NCBI RefSeq assembly: GCF_017377795.1
Contig: NZ_JAFRDR010000001.1
Span: forward strand, 496,001 to 560,000
Source of the DNA: Williamsia soli
Lineage (GTDB): Bacteria; Actinomycetota; Actinomycetes; Mycobacteriales; Mycobacteriaceae
DNA: 64,000 bases
Reading direction: 5' to 3'
Under the pieces are notes generated by a model, which worked only from the letters and a program-made list of their open reading frames with translations, searched no databases and was not told the origin of the DNA. The position numbers were made by a program, and so were the translations under genes. Every line of letters starts with the position of its first letter. Position 1 is the first letter of the stretch. Positions 1-8,013 of the stretch are shown here, one piece after another.

Positions 1-214
1 GATCCTGAACGACGCCACTTACCAGCTGTTCCGTCCCGATCTCGCAGCACCGACCCGCGACGACTTCGAGGTCGCGGCGCGGGAGCTGAATGCCTTGCCG
101 ATCCCGATGGTCGAACCCGTGGACATCTCAGAGGCGGTCCTCTATCTGGTCTCCGATTCCGGCCGATACGTGACCGGGACCACCCATGTTGTCGATGCAG
201 GTGGAAGACTCTAG
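1..214 (+). CDS. SDR family oxidoreductase, C-terminal end (partial)
   Basis: The reading frame that enters at base 2 and stops with TAG at 212-214 gives about 70 residues ending in the typical C-terminus of short-chain dehydrogenases. The stretch IPMVEPVDISEAVLYLVSD followed by RYVTGTTHVVDAGG matches the SDR end where the last strand and the VTG-x-x-x-x-VDAG motif close the Rossmann fold. The spacing and wording resemble the mycofactocin-associated SDR subfamily of actinobacteria, but the cofactor motif and the YxxxK site lie outside the window, so the subfamily is an inference. The next gene starts 3 bases after the stop, so the two may be cotranscribed. Confidence 0.85.
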   Translation, partial: ILNDATYQLFRPDLAAPTRDDFEVAARELNALPIPMVEPVDISEAVLYLVSDSGRYVTGTTHVVDAGGRL

Positions 215-217
215 GGC

Positions 218-1171
218 GTGCAGAACAACGGCTCGGTGGTCGAAGCGGCGTCATTGTCGGAGGTGCGGTCTCGTATCGCGCACAAGGTGGTCGGCCGTGA
301 GCGGGAGACGGATCTTCTGCTCGCGGCGGTCGCCGCCGGCCGCGACCTGATGCTCGAGGGTCCGCCGGGTACGTCCAAGTCGACGCTGCTCGGCGCCATC
401 ACCTCCGAATGGGACATCCCGTTGGTGTTCGTCGAGGGCAACGCGGATCTGACACCGAGCCGTCTTGTCGGCCACCACAATCCGGCCCGGGTACTCCGGG
501 AGGATTACACGGCCGACAACTTCGTCGAGGGTCCGTTGATCGAGGCGATGCGCACCGGTGGGTTTCTCTACATCGAGGAGTTCAACCGAGCACCGGAGGA
601 CACCTTGAACACGCTCCTCACGGCGATGGCCGAGCGCGTGATCACCGTCCCGCGAGTGGGTAGCGTCACCGCGCTCCCGACGTTCCGCATCGTGGCGTCG
701 ATGAACCCGTACGACAACATCGGCACCACGAGGTTGTCGACGTCCGTTCACGACCGGATGTGCCGACTCGTCATCACCTACCAGGATGCGGCGGCCGAAC
801 GTGAGATCGTCGTACGGCGAACCGGAGTCGAGTCGGCGCGCGTGGTTGCCGATGCCGTCGCGGTGACCAGGGCGACGCGGGAGCGCGACGACATCCGTCA
901 GGGAAGCAGCGTCCGGGGTGCGATCGACGTCGCGTTGATGGTGGCGCAGCTCGCTCAGATGCGAGGCGTGGAGTTGCCTGCTGCCGATTCTGTGGAACCT
1001 CCGCGCGCATTGCCCGAGGACTACACGGCCGTGGTGCTCGACGCCATGCTGGTGGCCCTGTCCGGCCGAATTCATCTTGATGACACTGCTTTCGAGACAC
1101 CCGAAGCGGTATTGCACCAGATCTGGCAGGACCACTTCATTCTGTTGCCCGCCGCTGCCGAACCCGGTTGA
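218..1171 (+). CDS. MoxR-type AAA+ ATPase
   Basis: A 317-residue AAA+ ATPase with a GTG start 3 bp after the SDR stop. Walker A is GPPGTSKST (residues 48-56) and Walker B is FLYIEEFNRAP (about 116-126). A sensor-like segment, FRIVASMNPYDNIGTTRLS, follows; it is typical of MoxR/AAA_5 proteins, where it discriminates substrate state. MoxR ATPases usually act with VWA-domain proteins as chaperone-like modules that insert metals or cofactors or remodel complexes, and a VWA gene follows 69 bp downstream. The adjacency to a dehydrogenase suggests that this pair could mature that enzyme, which is an inference only. The start is fixed by the upstream stop; no strong ribosome binding site is seen. Confidence 0.88.
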   Translation: MQNNGSVVEAASLSEVRSRIAHKVVGRERETDLLLAAVAAGRDLMLEGPPGTSKSTLLGAITSEWDIPLVFVEGNADLTPSRLVGHHNPARVLREDYTADNFVEGPLIEAMRTGGFLYIEEFNRAPEDTLNTLLTAMAERVITVPRVGSVTALPTFRIVASMNPYDNIGTTRLSTSVHDRMCRLVITYQDAAAEREIVVRRTGVESARVVADAVAVTRATRERDDIRQGSSVRGAIDVALMVAQLAQMRGVELPAADSVEPPRALPEDYTAVVLDAMLVALSGRIHLDDTAFETPEAVLHQIWQDHFILLPAAAEPG

Positions 1172-1240
1172 AGAGCAGTTCCGGCCGACGGTCCGCTGTC
1201 GCGACCGGGGAGGAAGGGTGCCGGACACGATCGCGCCCAC

Positions 1241-2164
1241 ATGAAGCCGTTGCGGAGAAAACCGAAGCAGCTCGACGAAGAACCTGAGCTGCTGAAGCCT
1301 GCATCCGGCGGTCGTGGTGGGTTCACGCTGATCCCCAAAGGGGGCCCATCGGGTAAGCCGATGCAACTCCCCGGGTCGTCGGCTCCGGGGGAAACGAACG
1401 ATGACGGTGAGCTGTCGGCAATCGGCGGGGCCCTGGTCATCGATGAAGCCGGTCGCCGGCGGGCGAAGCAGATCGCGCGCAGACTCGCACTCGCGCAACC
1501 GATGCGGCAGCGTCGTGCGCGGCGTGCCAGTGCAGGCACCCTCACGACCATGCGCTGGCGCGGTGGGACCGACGAGCTCGATCTCGACGCGACCCTGGAA
1601 GCGATTGCCGGTAATCCGTTGCCCACCGACGACGACATCCTTGTTCGGGAGCGGGTCCGCAACCGACGGTCGATCGTACTCGTCGTCGACATCTCGGGCT
1701 CGACCAAAGGTGAACAGGTACGTACCGCGGCGGCCACGGTCGGCGCGATGGTCGGGGAGTTGGCGCGCGATGACGTTGCAGTGGTGGCGTTTTGGTCAGA
1801 CGCCGCGCTTCTGGTTCGGCTGGGGGAGCGGGTGGGTCCGGAGACCGTGCTCGATCAGCTGCTGACCCTGCCTACGCAGGGTCTGACCAACGTCGCGTTC
1901 GCGCTGGAGGTCGCGGCGCGTGAACTGGTCGGTGTGCCACCCGCCGATGCGAGGGTGCTGCTGCTCAGTGACTGCGTACACAACGCCGGGCCGGATCCGC
2001 GTGGTGTCGCGGCGCGGTTGCCGCGACTCGATGTACTGCTCGACACCTCGGGCGAGAACGATCTGGATCTCGGCCGCGATCTGGGGGTGATCGGCCGCGG
2101 ACGGTGTCGGGTGATCCGGGATCACCACGACGTGGCGCCCGCCTTGACCTCGATCTTTGGCTAA
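1241..2164 (+). CDS. VWA domain protein, partner of MoxR ATPase
   Basis: A 307-residue protein with a von Willebrand factor A domain in its C-terminal half. The MIDAS metal site reads LVVDISGSTKG (D150, S152, S154), and the later Thr and Asp positions fall in LPTQGLTNV and LLLSDCVHN. The N-terminal 100 residues are basic and probably extended. MoxR and VWA proteins encoded side by side form ATPase-adaptor pairs in many bacteria, so this gene most likely works with the upstream ATPase. There is no signal peptide or membrane helix, so it should be cytoplasmic. The substrate is unknown. Confidence 0.85.
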   Translation: MKPLRRKPKQLDEEPELLKPASGGRGGFTLIPKGGPSGKPMQLPGSSAPGETNDDGELSAIGGALVIDEAGRRRAKQIARRLALAQPMRQRRARRASAGTLTTMRWRGGTDELDLDATLEAIAGNPLPTDDDILVRERVRNRRSIVLVVDISGSTKGEQVRTAAATVGAMVGELARDDVAVVAFWSDAALLVRLGERVGPETVLDQLLTLPTQGLTNVAFALEVAARELVGVPPADARVLLLSDCVHNAGPDPRGVAARLPRLDVLLDTSGENDLDLGRDLGVIGRGRCRVIRDHHDVAPALTSIFG

Positions 2165-2189
2165 CTGAGGTCGATCTTCGGGCAGTAGG

Positions 2190-3047
2190 TCAGAACCCGC
2201 CGAAATCCCCGCCACCGAAATCCCCGCCACCGAAATCTCCGCCACCGCCGAAGTCTCCACCACCGAAATCTCCCCCGCCGCCGAAGTCCCCGCTGCCGTA
2301 ATCCCCGCCGCCGTTGTCGCCACCGGAATCTCCACCGAAGTCGCCGGAATCTCCACCGGAGTCACCGCCCGAGTCCAGACCGTCCTGATAGCCGTCGCCG
2401 TAGCCACTCTCGAAGGCCGCGCTGTCGTAGCCGACGCCCGCCATCCCGCCGAACATCGCGCTGAACAAGAAGACCGAGCCGACGCCCCAGGCGCCTGCCA
2501 CCAGCGCCGGCTTCCACCAGGGTTCGGAGTACCAGCCGGCCGGTACGGGGCGTCCTGCGACGCGGCCACCCGGGTAGTAGTTCGGGGTCTTGTCGGACGG
2601 GTTCGGTGACGCGGAGACCTGGCGGCCTTCGAACTCGATGTCGCGGCTCTCGGTGACCTCACCGGAGGACTTCTGTCCGTCTAGTGTGGCGATCTCCGGA
2701 CCCGGATCCATGTCCATCGCGAGTCGAGCTGCTCGGATATAGTAAAGACCTTCCAGCGCAGTCTGTTTGGCCAGCTGTGCCTGTTTGGGCGTGGTGGCCT
2801 GCTCGATCTGCGAACCGGCGGCGTTGAACCGTTCGGAGGCGTCGGACAACGCGGACTTGGCGGGTTCGTTGGAGCCGATCAGGGCGTAGACCTGCCCGCC
2901 GAGCCGCTCGATCGATTGGCGGGCATCAGCTTTCGCGTCAGCGAGGATGGACTCCTCGCTACGGCGACGGCTCGTGCCCTGACCCCGGGCCAGGACGACG
3001 ATGCCGACGACAACGGCGATCACGGCAAAGATCAGCAACAGCTCCAC
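2190..3047 (-). CDS. Glycine-rich membrane protein (DUF1542-like)
   Basis: A 285-residue protein with an N-terminal membrane helix (LLLIFAVIAVVVGIVVLA, residues 3-20), a helical, charged middle region, a second hydrophobic segment near residues 180-205 and a long C-terminal tail made of Gly, Asp, Ser and Phe. The tail repeats the unit GGGDF many times. The overall plan fits the actinobacterial family often annotated DUF1542, whose function is not established. It is convergent with the VWA gene, with only 25 bp between the stops. A role at the membrane or in the envelope is likely; nothing more can be said from sequence. Confidence 0.75.
   Translation of the reverse strand: MELLLIFAVIAVVVGIVVLARGQGTSRRRSEESILADAKADARQSIERLGGQVYALIGSNEPAKSALSDASERFNAAGSQIEQATTPKQAQLAKQTALEGLYYIRAARLAMDMDPGPEIATLDGQKSSGEVTESRDIEFEGRQVSASPNPSDKTPNYYPGGRVAGRPVPAGWYSEPWWKPALVAGAWGVGSVFLFSAMFGGMAGVGYDSAAFESGYGDGYQDGLDSGGDSGGDSGDFGGDSGGDNGGGDYGSGDFGGGGDFGGGDFGGGGDFGGGDFGGGDFGGF
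2200..2300. repeat. In-frame 15-bp coding repeats
   Basis: Repeats of a roughly 15-base unit (CCGCCACCGAAATCC and variants) encode the GGGDF repeats at the C-terminus of the minus-strand glycine-rich protein. Some units carry an extra triplet, as expected from slippage that keeps the frame. Length variation between strains is likely. Confidence 0.8.
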
Positions 3048-3162
3048 GATGGCACCTTTCGATTCTCACCCCCGGTGAAATCGGACATCTTCCACCCTAC
3101 CTGGGCGCCGAGTACCTCGATCCCCATCGTGGGGTGGGCCCCGGTGCTCTACATTGGCGTCC

Positions 3163-3729
3163 ATGTCGACAGCCGAGAGAATCATCGTCCAGCAGCAGGC
3201 AACGGTCGCGCAGGCGCACGACGTGTTCGACAGTGCTGCCCCCGTGGAACCCGATTTCATGATCGGTACCTGGAAGGGCGCGGAGTTGCGAACCGGCCAC
3301 CGGATGGACGGGATGCTCGGCGCGAGTGGCTGGTGGGGGAAGGCGTTCGTCGATGCCGAGACTGTGCATCCATTGCTGTTCCCGACTGCGGACGGTCGCG
3401 CGTTGTGGGCACTGGATCCGCGTCGGCTGCCGTTCGGGCTGTTGATGAGGGCGCCGCTGCCGTCGCTCGAGGGCCGGTCGCTGGCCGGACTGGTCGCCGC
3501 ATCAAGACCGGTGATGGGCACCAGAAAGCCCAAGGCCCGGTTGCGGACCACCGAGTACGGCGGCGTGGGGTCGGCGACGATGGTCTACGACGCGCATCCG
3601 ATCAATGACGTGTTCCGCAAGATCGACGACGACACCGTGATCGGTTTGATGGATCTGCGCGGCGCGCAGCCGTACTTTTTCTCGCTGCGGCGCGACGGCT
3701 CGCTACCGGTGCTGGCGCAGGGGCGCTAG
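3163..3729 (+). CDS. GXWXG / DUF4334 domain protein
   Basis: A 188-residue protein starting at ATG 3163; a TTG nine bases upstream is possible but less likely. The N-terminal half carries the GxWxG motif in FMIGTWKGAEL followed by TGH, and the C-terminal half (from about residue 125) has the DUF4334 pattern with RTTEYGGVGSATMVYDAHPINDVF and a final MDLRG-x-x-x-x-FFSL. Both domains usually occur together in small actinobacterial proteins of unknown biochemistry. It lies alone between convergent or divergent neighbours, and its stop overlaps the stop of the DUF4185 gene by 4 bp. No targeting signal is present. Confidence 0.85.
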   Translation: MSTAERIIVQQQATVAQAHDVFDSAAPVEPDFMIGTWKGAELRTGHRMDGMLGASGWWGKAFVDAETVHPLLFPTADGRALWALDPRRLPFGLLMRAPLPSLEGRSLAGLVAASRPVMGTRKPKARLRTTEYGGVGSATMVYDAHPINDVFRKIDDDTVIGLMDLRGAQPYFFSLRRDGSLPVLAQGR

Positions 3730-4997
3730 CTCGTCCGAACCTTGGTGAGGTCGGTGCGCAGCAACATCACGTTGTAGCTGCCCCAACTCGACGCGGTGAA
3801 GTACAGGTCTTTGCCCGTCGACGAGGGATGGATGAAGGGGGCATAGACCCCCGGCAATTGCAGCGAGTTGTACAGGGTCGTAGGCGGACCGAACGGGCCC
3901 TCCGGGTTGTCGGCTGTCCGGATCACCGTGCCGCCATTGAGGTCACTGGTCCCGTAGAGAACGATGTACTTCTGCAGGTACTCGTTCCAGGAGGCCGACA
4001 TCTCACTGACCGGTGCGGCGAGAACTGGCCTCAGGTTGCCGAGCTCTTCTTTCCATGGATCCACCGGGTCGTTGGTGTAGTACTCGTACGCGGCGAGGTT
4101 CACGAAGTCGGCCGGCTTCACCCGGGCGAGGTATGCGCTGCCGAAGCGGCCGTTCGGGGTCCCGTACTGATAGATGTACGGGTCGCCGGGCTTGCCCTTC
4201 GCGTACGCATTCATCTGGAACTTGTCGTTGTCCGCTTGGACTTGTCGAACTGTCGGAACGGTGACGGGTGCGTTGACACGTATCGTGTCGAGCTTGGTCT
4301 CCCAGGTCTGACCGTTGTCTCCCGATTCGGCGATCGCGGAATAGTTGGTGTCCCAGCGCCCCGCGTCGCCCCATTTACGGACAGACATGAAGTTGATGTA
4401 CTGCTTGTTCCCGATCGAGATCGCGGCGGTCGGGATCTTGGTGACCTCGACGTAATCGAGACCGACGGCTTCGATCAACTGCCGCGCAAAGTTCGGCCGG
4501 TCGGCCGAGACGACCGATCCGGACGTGACGTTCCCGGGCTGGGCGTTCGGGACCGTGATGCCATCTGCCAAGTCGTTGTCATTCGACCGCAACAGCACGT
4601 TGAAGCGCCATTCCTGGCCGGCCGCGTTGCAGTTGCCAAAGGTGTCGCCGTACGCCATCAGGGTCTGACCCTGTGCGTTCTTCCAGCTGATGCCGAGGTC
4701 GGTGCCAGAGATCCCGAATCTGTTGAGGGTGTCGTTCTCGCTGCGGGGTCCGGTCACCCACGAAACGGTCTTGGTGGTGGCGCCGTTGAACCGGGGCAGT
4801 GCTCCCTGAGGTCCGCGGCCGCTTTGTCCGCCGGGTCCGCCGCTGCTCCCGGTGCCCAACCCAGGGATGCCGCTCGAACCGCTGGTTCCCGGGTTCCCGC
4901 AGGGTGCGGCCGCAGCAGGTGCTGCCAGTGCGACGGTTCCCGCCGCAGCCAGGGCGAGCACAGTGGTTCCGATTGTTGCTGCCCGCAAAGCGCGCAT
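3726..4997 (-). CDS. Secreted DUF4185 domain protein
   Basis: A 423-residue exported protein. I chose the ATG at 4997 because a GAGGGG Shine-Dalgarno sits 4 bases before it and the product then begins directly with a signal peptide: MRALRAA, a hydrophobic Ala/Val/Leu core, and a cleavage region ending APAAAAP. After a Gly/Pro/Ser-rich linker, residues 75-420 follow the DUF4185 pattern, with a repeated beta-propeller-like character (for example SWKNAQGQTLMAYGDTFGN and YSAIAESGDNGQTWE). DUF4185 proteins are common in mycolata and their activity is not established, although the fold resembles five-bladed glycosidase-like propellers. An extended N-terminus to 5150 is possible but would bury the signal peptide. 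Confidence 0.85.
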   Translation of the reverse strand: MRALRAATIGTTVLALAAAGTVALAAPAAAAPCGNPGTSGSSGIPGLGTGSSGGPGGQSGRGPQGALPRFNGATTKTVSWVTGPRSENDTLNRFGISGTDLGISWKNAQGQTLMAYGDTFGNCNAAGQEWRFNVLLRSNDNDLADGITVPNAQPGNVTSGSVVSADRPNFARQLIEAVGLDYVEVTKIPTAAISIGNKQYINFMSVRKWGDAGRWDTNYSAIAESGDNGQTWETKLDTIRVNAPVTVPTVRQVQADNDKFQMNAYAKGKPGDPYIYQYGTPNGRFGSAYLARVKPADFVNLAAYEYYTNDPVDPWKEELGNLRPVLAAPVSEMSASWNEYLQKYIVLYGTSDLNGGTVIRTADNPEGPFGPPTTLYNSLQLPGVYAPFIHPSSTGKDLYFTASSWGSYNVMLLRTDLTKVRTS

Positions 4998-5150
4998 GGG
5001 TCCCCTCATCCGACGATCCGTGTTACCCCTGATGCTGAAGTGACTGATGGGGGTTAGATACGTCAGTGTTCCAGAGGTGTGAGGGTTTGCGAGTCTCGCT
5101 TCCGCAACGATCTGATGTTCGATGGAAGTACTCGGAGGAGAGGGGCGCAC

Positions 5151-5795
5151 GTGATCACACGGCCTGCGGAGCTGATCGATCGGATCGAACGGCTACGGAA
5201 GACACGTGAACGTGTGCTGATCGGGATCGTCGGTGAGCCGGGGTCCGGGAAGAGCACGGTGTCCGCTGCCGTGTCGGATGTGCTGGGCGTCGACGCGGTG
5301 GTGGTCCCGATGGACGGCTTTCACCTGTCGAATGAGCAACTCGCGCACCTCGGCAGATCCGGCCGGAAAGGGGCGATCGACACCTTTGACGCGTTCGGTT
5401 ATCTGCAGTTGGTGAGGCGGCTTCGCAGCCGGGACGAGCCTGTGGTCTATGCGCCCGACTACGTGCGCGGGGTAGAGGAGGCGATCGCGGGTTCGATCGC
5501 GGTCCCCGCAGACGTGCCGGTCGTGATTACGGAGGGTAACTACCTACTTGACGGCGACAAACCGTGGTCCGGGCTGCGTTCTCTGCTCGATGAGGTCTGG
5601 TATATCGAAGCGCCGCACCACCTTCGGCTCGAACGACTCGTGCAGCGACACATCCGGTTCGGAATGTCTGAATCCGCCGCGTGGCGTTGGGCCGAAGGTC
5701 CGGACGAGAGCAACGCACAGCGGACGAGGGCGAAGCGTCAGCTCGCCGATCTGGTCATCGACGTGACAGCGTTCGCTGCCGACGAACAGGACTGA
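5151..5795 (+). CDS. Nucleoside/nucleotide kinase family protein (P-loop)
   Basis: A 214-residue P-loop kinase. The GTG at 5151 is preceded by a very strong ribosome binding site (GGAGGAGAGG at 5135-5144), which decides the start. Walker A is GEPGSGKST near residue 27, followed by VVVPMDGFHLSN, the substrate-binding segment shared by the uridine kinase and pantothenate kinase-like families. DVPVVITEGNYLL and a C-terminal basic lid (RLVQRHIRFGMS) complete the family pattern. These proteins phosphorylate sugars, nucleosides or vitamin precursors; the substrate cannot be fixed here. The divergent upstream gene is the DUF4185 protein. Confidence 0.85.
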   Translation: MITRPAELIDRIERLRKTRERVLIGIVGEPGSGKSTVSAAVSDVLGVDAVVVPMDGFHLSNEQLAHLGRSGRKGAIDTFDAFGYLQLVRRLRSRDEPVVYAPDYVRGVEEAIAGSIAVPADVPVVITEGNYLLDGDKPWSGLRSLLDEVWYIEAPHHLRLERLVQRHIRFGMSESAAWRWAEGPDESNAQRTRAKRQLADLVIDVTAFAADEQD

Positions 5796-6419
5796 TCATG
5801 GGCGCAAGCCGAGGCCACGTGTCAGAGTGGTCGCAGCGAACTGTGCGGCGGCGTCCCAATCATGGGTGTGCAGGTGCTGCCGCGCACCGGTGAACTGGTC
5901 GGAAAGGCCGGTGATGGTGGCCCAGAGCAGCGTCAGAGCGCTTGTGATCTCGACTCTTTCGGCCTCGGGTTGTGCTGAATACATGCGATCGAGTGAAGTG
6001 TGGAGCACGGCCAGGACCTTGCGAGCAGCCGAGGCCAACGATTCCGTGTGGGCCGACGATTCGGCGGCCCCGATGTCGGCGAGCAGGGACCAGATGTTCA
6101 GCTCACGGCCGTAGATCCGGTACACGTCGAGGTACTCGGTGGCCACCAGGACGAACAGCGCGGCGGGATCGTCCGCTGACAAACATTCGGGCTCGATCAC
6201 GTTGTGCAGCAGATGGAGGCGCTCTGCGTAGAGCTCGGCGAACAGCGCCTCTTTGGTGGGAAAGTACGTGTAGATCGTGCCGGGACTGATGCCTGCGCCC
6301 TTCGCGACATCGCGCATCTGCAGTGCTGCATAGCCCTTGTCTGCGAGCAGTGCGGCGCCGGCGGTGAGGATGTCGCGGCGCCGTGCGTCGCGGTCACCCC
6401 ATTTGGTCGCCAACAACAC
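5796..6419 (-). CDS. TetR family regulator of the monooxygenase operon
   Basis: A 207-residue TetR-type repressor. The N-terminal helix-turn-helix is visible as ILTAGAALLADKGYAALQ, then MRDVAKGAGISPGTIYTYF and PTKEALFAEL. The rest is an all-helical ligand domain. The start overlaps the end of the upstream monooxygenase gene by 26 bp, so the two are translationally linked. A ribosome-binding GAGAGAGG lies immediately before GTG 6419, and the TTG codons just after it are alternative starts. The palindrome at 7907-7919 upstream of the operon is the likely operator, giving autorepression relieved by a monooxygenase substrate or product. Confidence 0.88.
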   Translation of the reverse strand: MLLATKWGDRDARRRDILTAGAALLADKGYAALQMRDVAKGAGISPGTIYTYFPTKEALFAELYAERLHLLHNVIEPECLSADDPAALFVLVATEYLDVYRIYGRELNIWSLLADIGAAESSAHTESLASAARKVLAVLHTSLDRMYSAQPEAERVEITSALTLLWATITGLSDQFTGARQHLHTHDWDAAAQFAATTLTRGLGLRP

Positions 6420-7872
6420 CTCTCTCGGGGTGCGTGATCAGGTAATCCGACGACAGAGGCTGTCCGAGGAACTGTTTCAGCGTGGCGAGATCAAACGGCC
6501 AGAGGTCGACCGTGCCGTCGTCCTTGAAATACCAACTCTCGCAGCCGGTGTTCCAGACGGTCGGCTGTAAGGCTTCCACCACATCGGAGTTGAAGCGCCG
6601 CGTTGCCTTCTCGGACACCTCGACAGTCGACATCTCCCCGTTTGCGAACGCCGAGATCCACCGGATGATGTGGTCGCAGGTCAGCTCGGCCGCGGTTTGC
6701 AGGTGGATGCTGCCGACGGGGCTGTTGGGGCCGAGGATGGTGAAGAAGTTGGGGAAGCCTGGGATGCTCGTCATCGCGAACGCGTGCGGCCCGCTCTTCC
6801 AGGCCTCGTCGATCGTGATGCCATCGCGTCCGGTCAGGTTCATGGGCCGCATGTAATTGTGGGCTTCGAATCCGGTGGCGAGGACGACGACGTCCACGTC
6901 GTGATGGTGGCCGTCGGCGGTGACGATGCCGGTCGCGTCGACGTGGTCGATGCGGTCGGTCACCACCTCGACGTTCGGCTGCTGGACGGCCCGGAAGTAG
7001 TTACCGGACAGCACCTGTCGCTTACACAGTGGTTGGTAGTCAGGGCGCAGTCGCTCGCGGAGGTCGCGGTCGCGGATCAGCCGTAGGCAGAGCCGGGCGT
7101 AGCCCTGCACCGCTCGCCGCTTGATGCCGGGATGGATGGTCAGGTCGGTGAACAGGGCGCTGGCGCGAACCCACGCTCGAAATGATGCCTGCGCCAGTGC
7201 GGGTTTCCGCTGGAACAACCTGGTCACGAACTTCGGCTGGGGAAGGGTGGTCGGTGCCCACAGCACCCATTGCGGACTGCGTTGGAAGAGTGTCAGTGTG
7301 CGCGCGGTGGGTTGCAGTGCGCCGGTGATCTGCACGCCCGTCGAGCCTCCGCCGATGATGGCGATGCGCTTGTCCACGGTGTCGAGGCCGCGATCCCATC
7401 GTGCGGTGTGGACAACGGGGCCGGCGAAGTCGTCGAGCCCCGGGATGTCGGGGTGGTTCGGGTGGTGCAGTACGCCCGTCGCGGCAACCAGGAAGTCCAC
7501 GGTGAACTCGTCGCCGGCGGCGGTGTCGACATGCCAGACGTCGTCGGCGAACCGAGCGGCGACGACCTCGGAGTCGAGCCGGATGTGAGGCCACAGGTCG
7601 TGATCGTCGGCGACGCCGCGGTGATAGGCCAGGATGTCGTCGCGCGAGGAGAAGATGTTCGGCCAGTCGGTCTTGTTCTGGAACGAGTACCGGTAGAGCA
7701 GCGATGGGACGTCGCACGCGAGGCCCGGATACCGGTTCCAGAACCACACCCCGCCGACGTCGGCACCCTTTTCGAGGATGGTGAAGTCGTCGAACCCGGC
7801 GGCCTTGAGTTTGACGCCCATCGCGAGTCCGGACATACCTGCGCCGATGACCAGCACCCTGGGGCCGGTCAT
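6394..7872 (-). CDS. Flavin-containing monooxygenase (Baeyer-Villiger type)
   Basis: A 492-residue FAD/NADPH monooxygenase. The first Rossmann motif, VLVIGAGMSGLAMG, starts at about residue 5; the second, IAIIGGGSTGVQI, lies near residue 170. The Baeyer-Villiger fingerprint F-x-G-x-x-x-H-x-x-x-W is intact as FAGPVVHTARW, so oxidation of a ketone or aldehyde to an ester is plausible. The ATG at 7872 begins directly with the FAD motif; an in-frame ATG at 7920 would add 16 residues and run through the operator, so I prefer 7872. The TetR gene overlaps its 3' end. Substrate unknown. Confidence 0.88.
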   Translation of the reverse strand: MTGPRVLVIGAGMSGLAMGVKLKAAGFDDFTILEKGADVGGVWFWNRYPGLACDVPSLLYRYSFQNKTDWPNIFSSRDDILAYHRGVADDHDLWPHIRLDSEVVAARFADDVWHVDTAAGDEFTVDFLVAATGVLHHPNHPDIPGLDDFAGPVVHTARWDRGLDTVDKRIAIIGGGSTGVQITGALQPTARTLTLFQRSPQWVLWAPTTLPQPKFVTRLFQRKPALAQASFRAWVRASALFTDLTIHPGIKRRAVQGYARLCLRLIRDRDLRERLRPDYQPLCKRQVLSGNYFRAVQQPNVEVVTDRIDHVDATGIVTADGHHHDVDVVVLATGFEAHNYMRPMNLTGRDGITIDEAWKSGPHAFAMTSIPGFPNFFTILGPNSPVGSIHLQTAAELTCDHIIRWISAFANGEMSTVEVSEKATRRFNSDVVEALQPTVWNTGCESWYFKDDGTVDLWPFDLATLKQFLGQPLSSDYLITHPERGVVGDQMG

Positions 7873-7906
7873 GAGAGAACCTGGTCTCGCGAACCGAGCC
7901 CCATTA

Positions 7907-7919
7907 TGAACATTGTTCA
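7907..7919. promoter_or_regulatory. TetR operator, perfect 13-bp palindrome
   Basis: TGAACA-T-TGTTCA is a perfect inverted repeat 35 bp upstream of the monooxygenase start, and TAAT just downstream on the minus strand could belong to a -10 element. The position and form fit a TetR operator serving the monooxygenase-TetR operon. Confidence 0.65.
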
Positions 7920-8013
7920 AAAGTAGAGACTCGACGCGTTCGAGTCAACGGTCGATGTCACCATTGCCGATTCCCGGGACGCCGGCGGCCTCGACCTTCG
8001 ATACTGTCGTGCC

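Noticed and set aside
4998-5150. N-terminal extension of the DUF4185 protein
   Set aside because: The extension would place a long polar segment before an obvious signal peptide; GAGGGG precedes ATG 4997.
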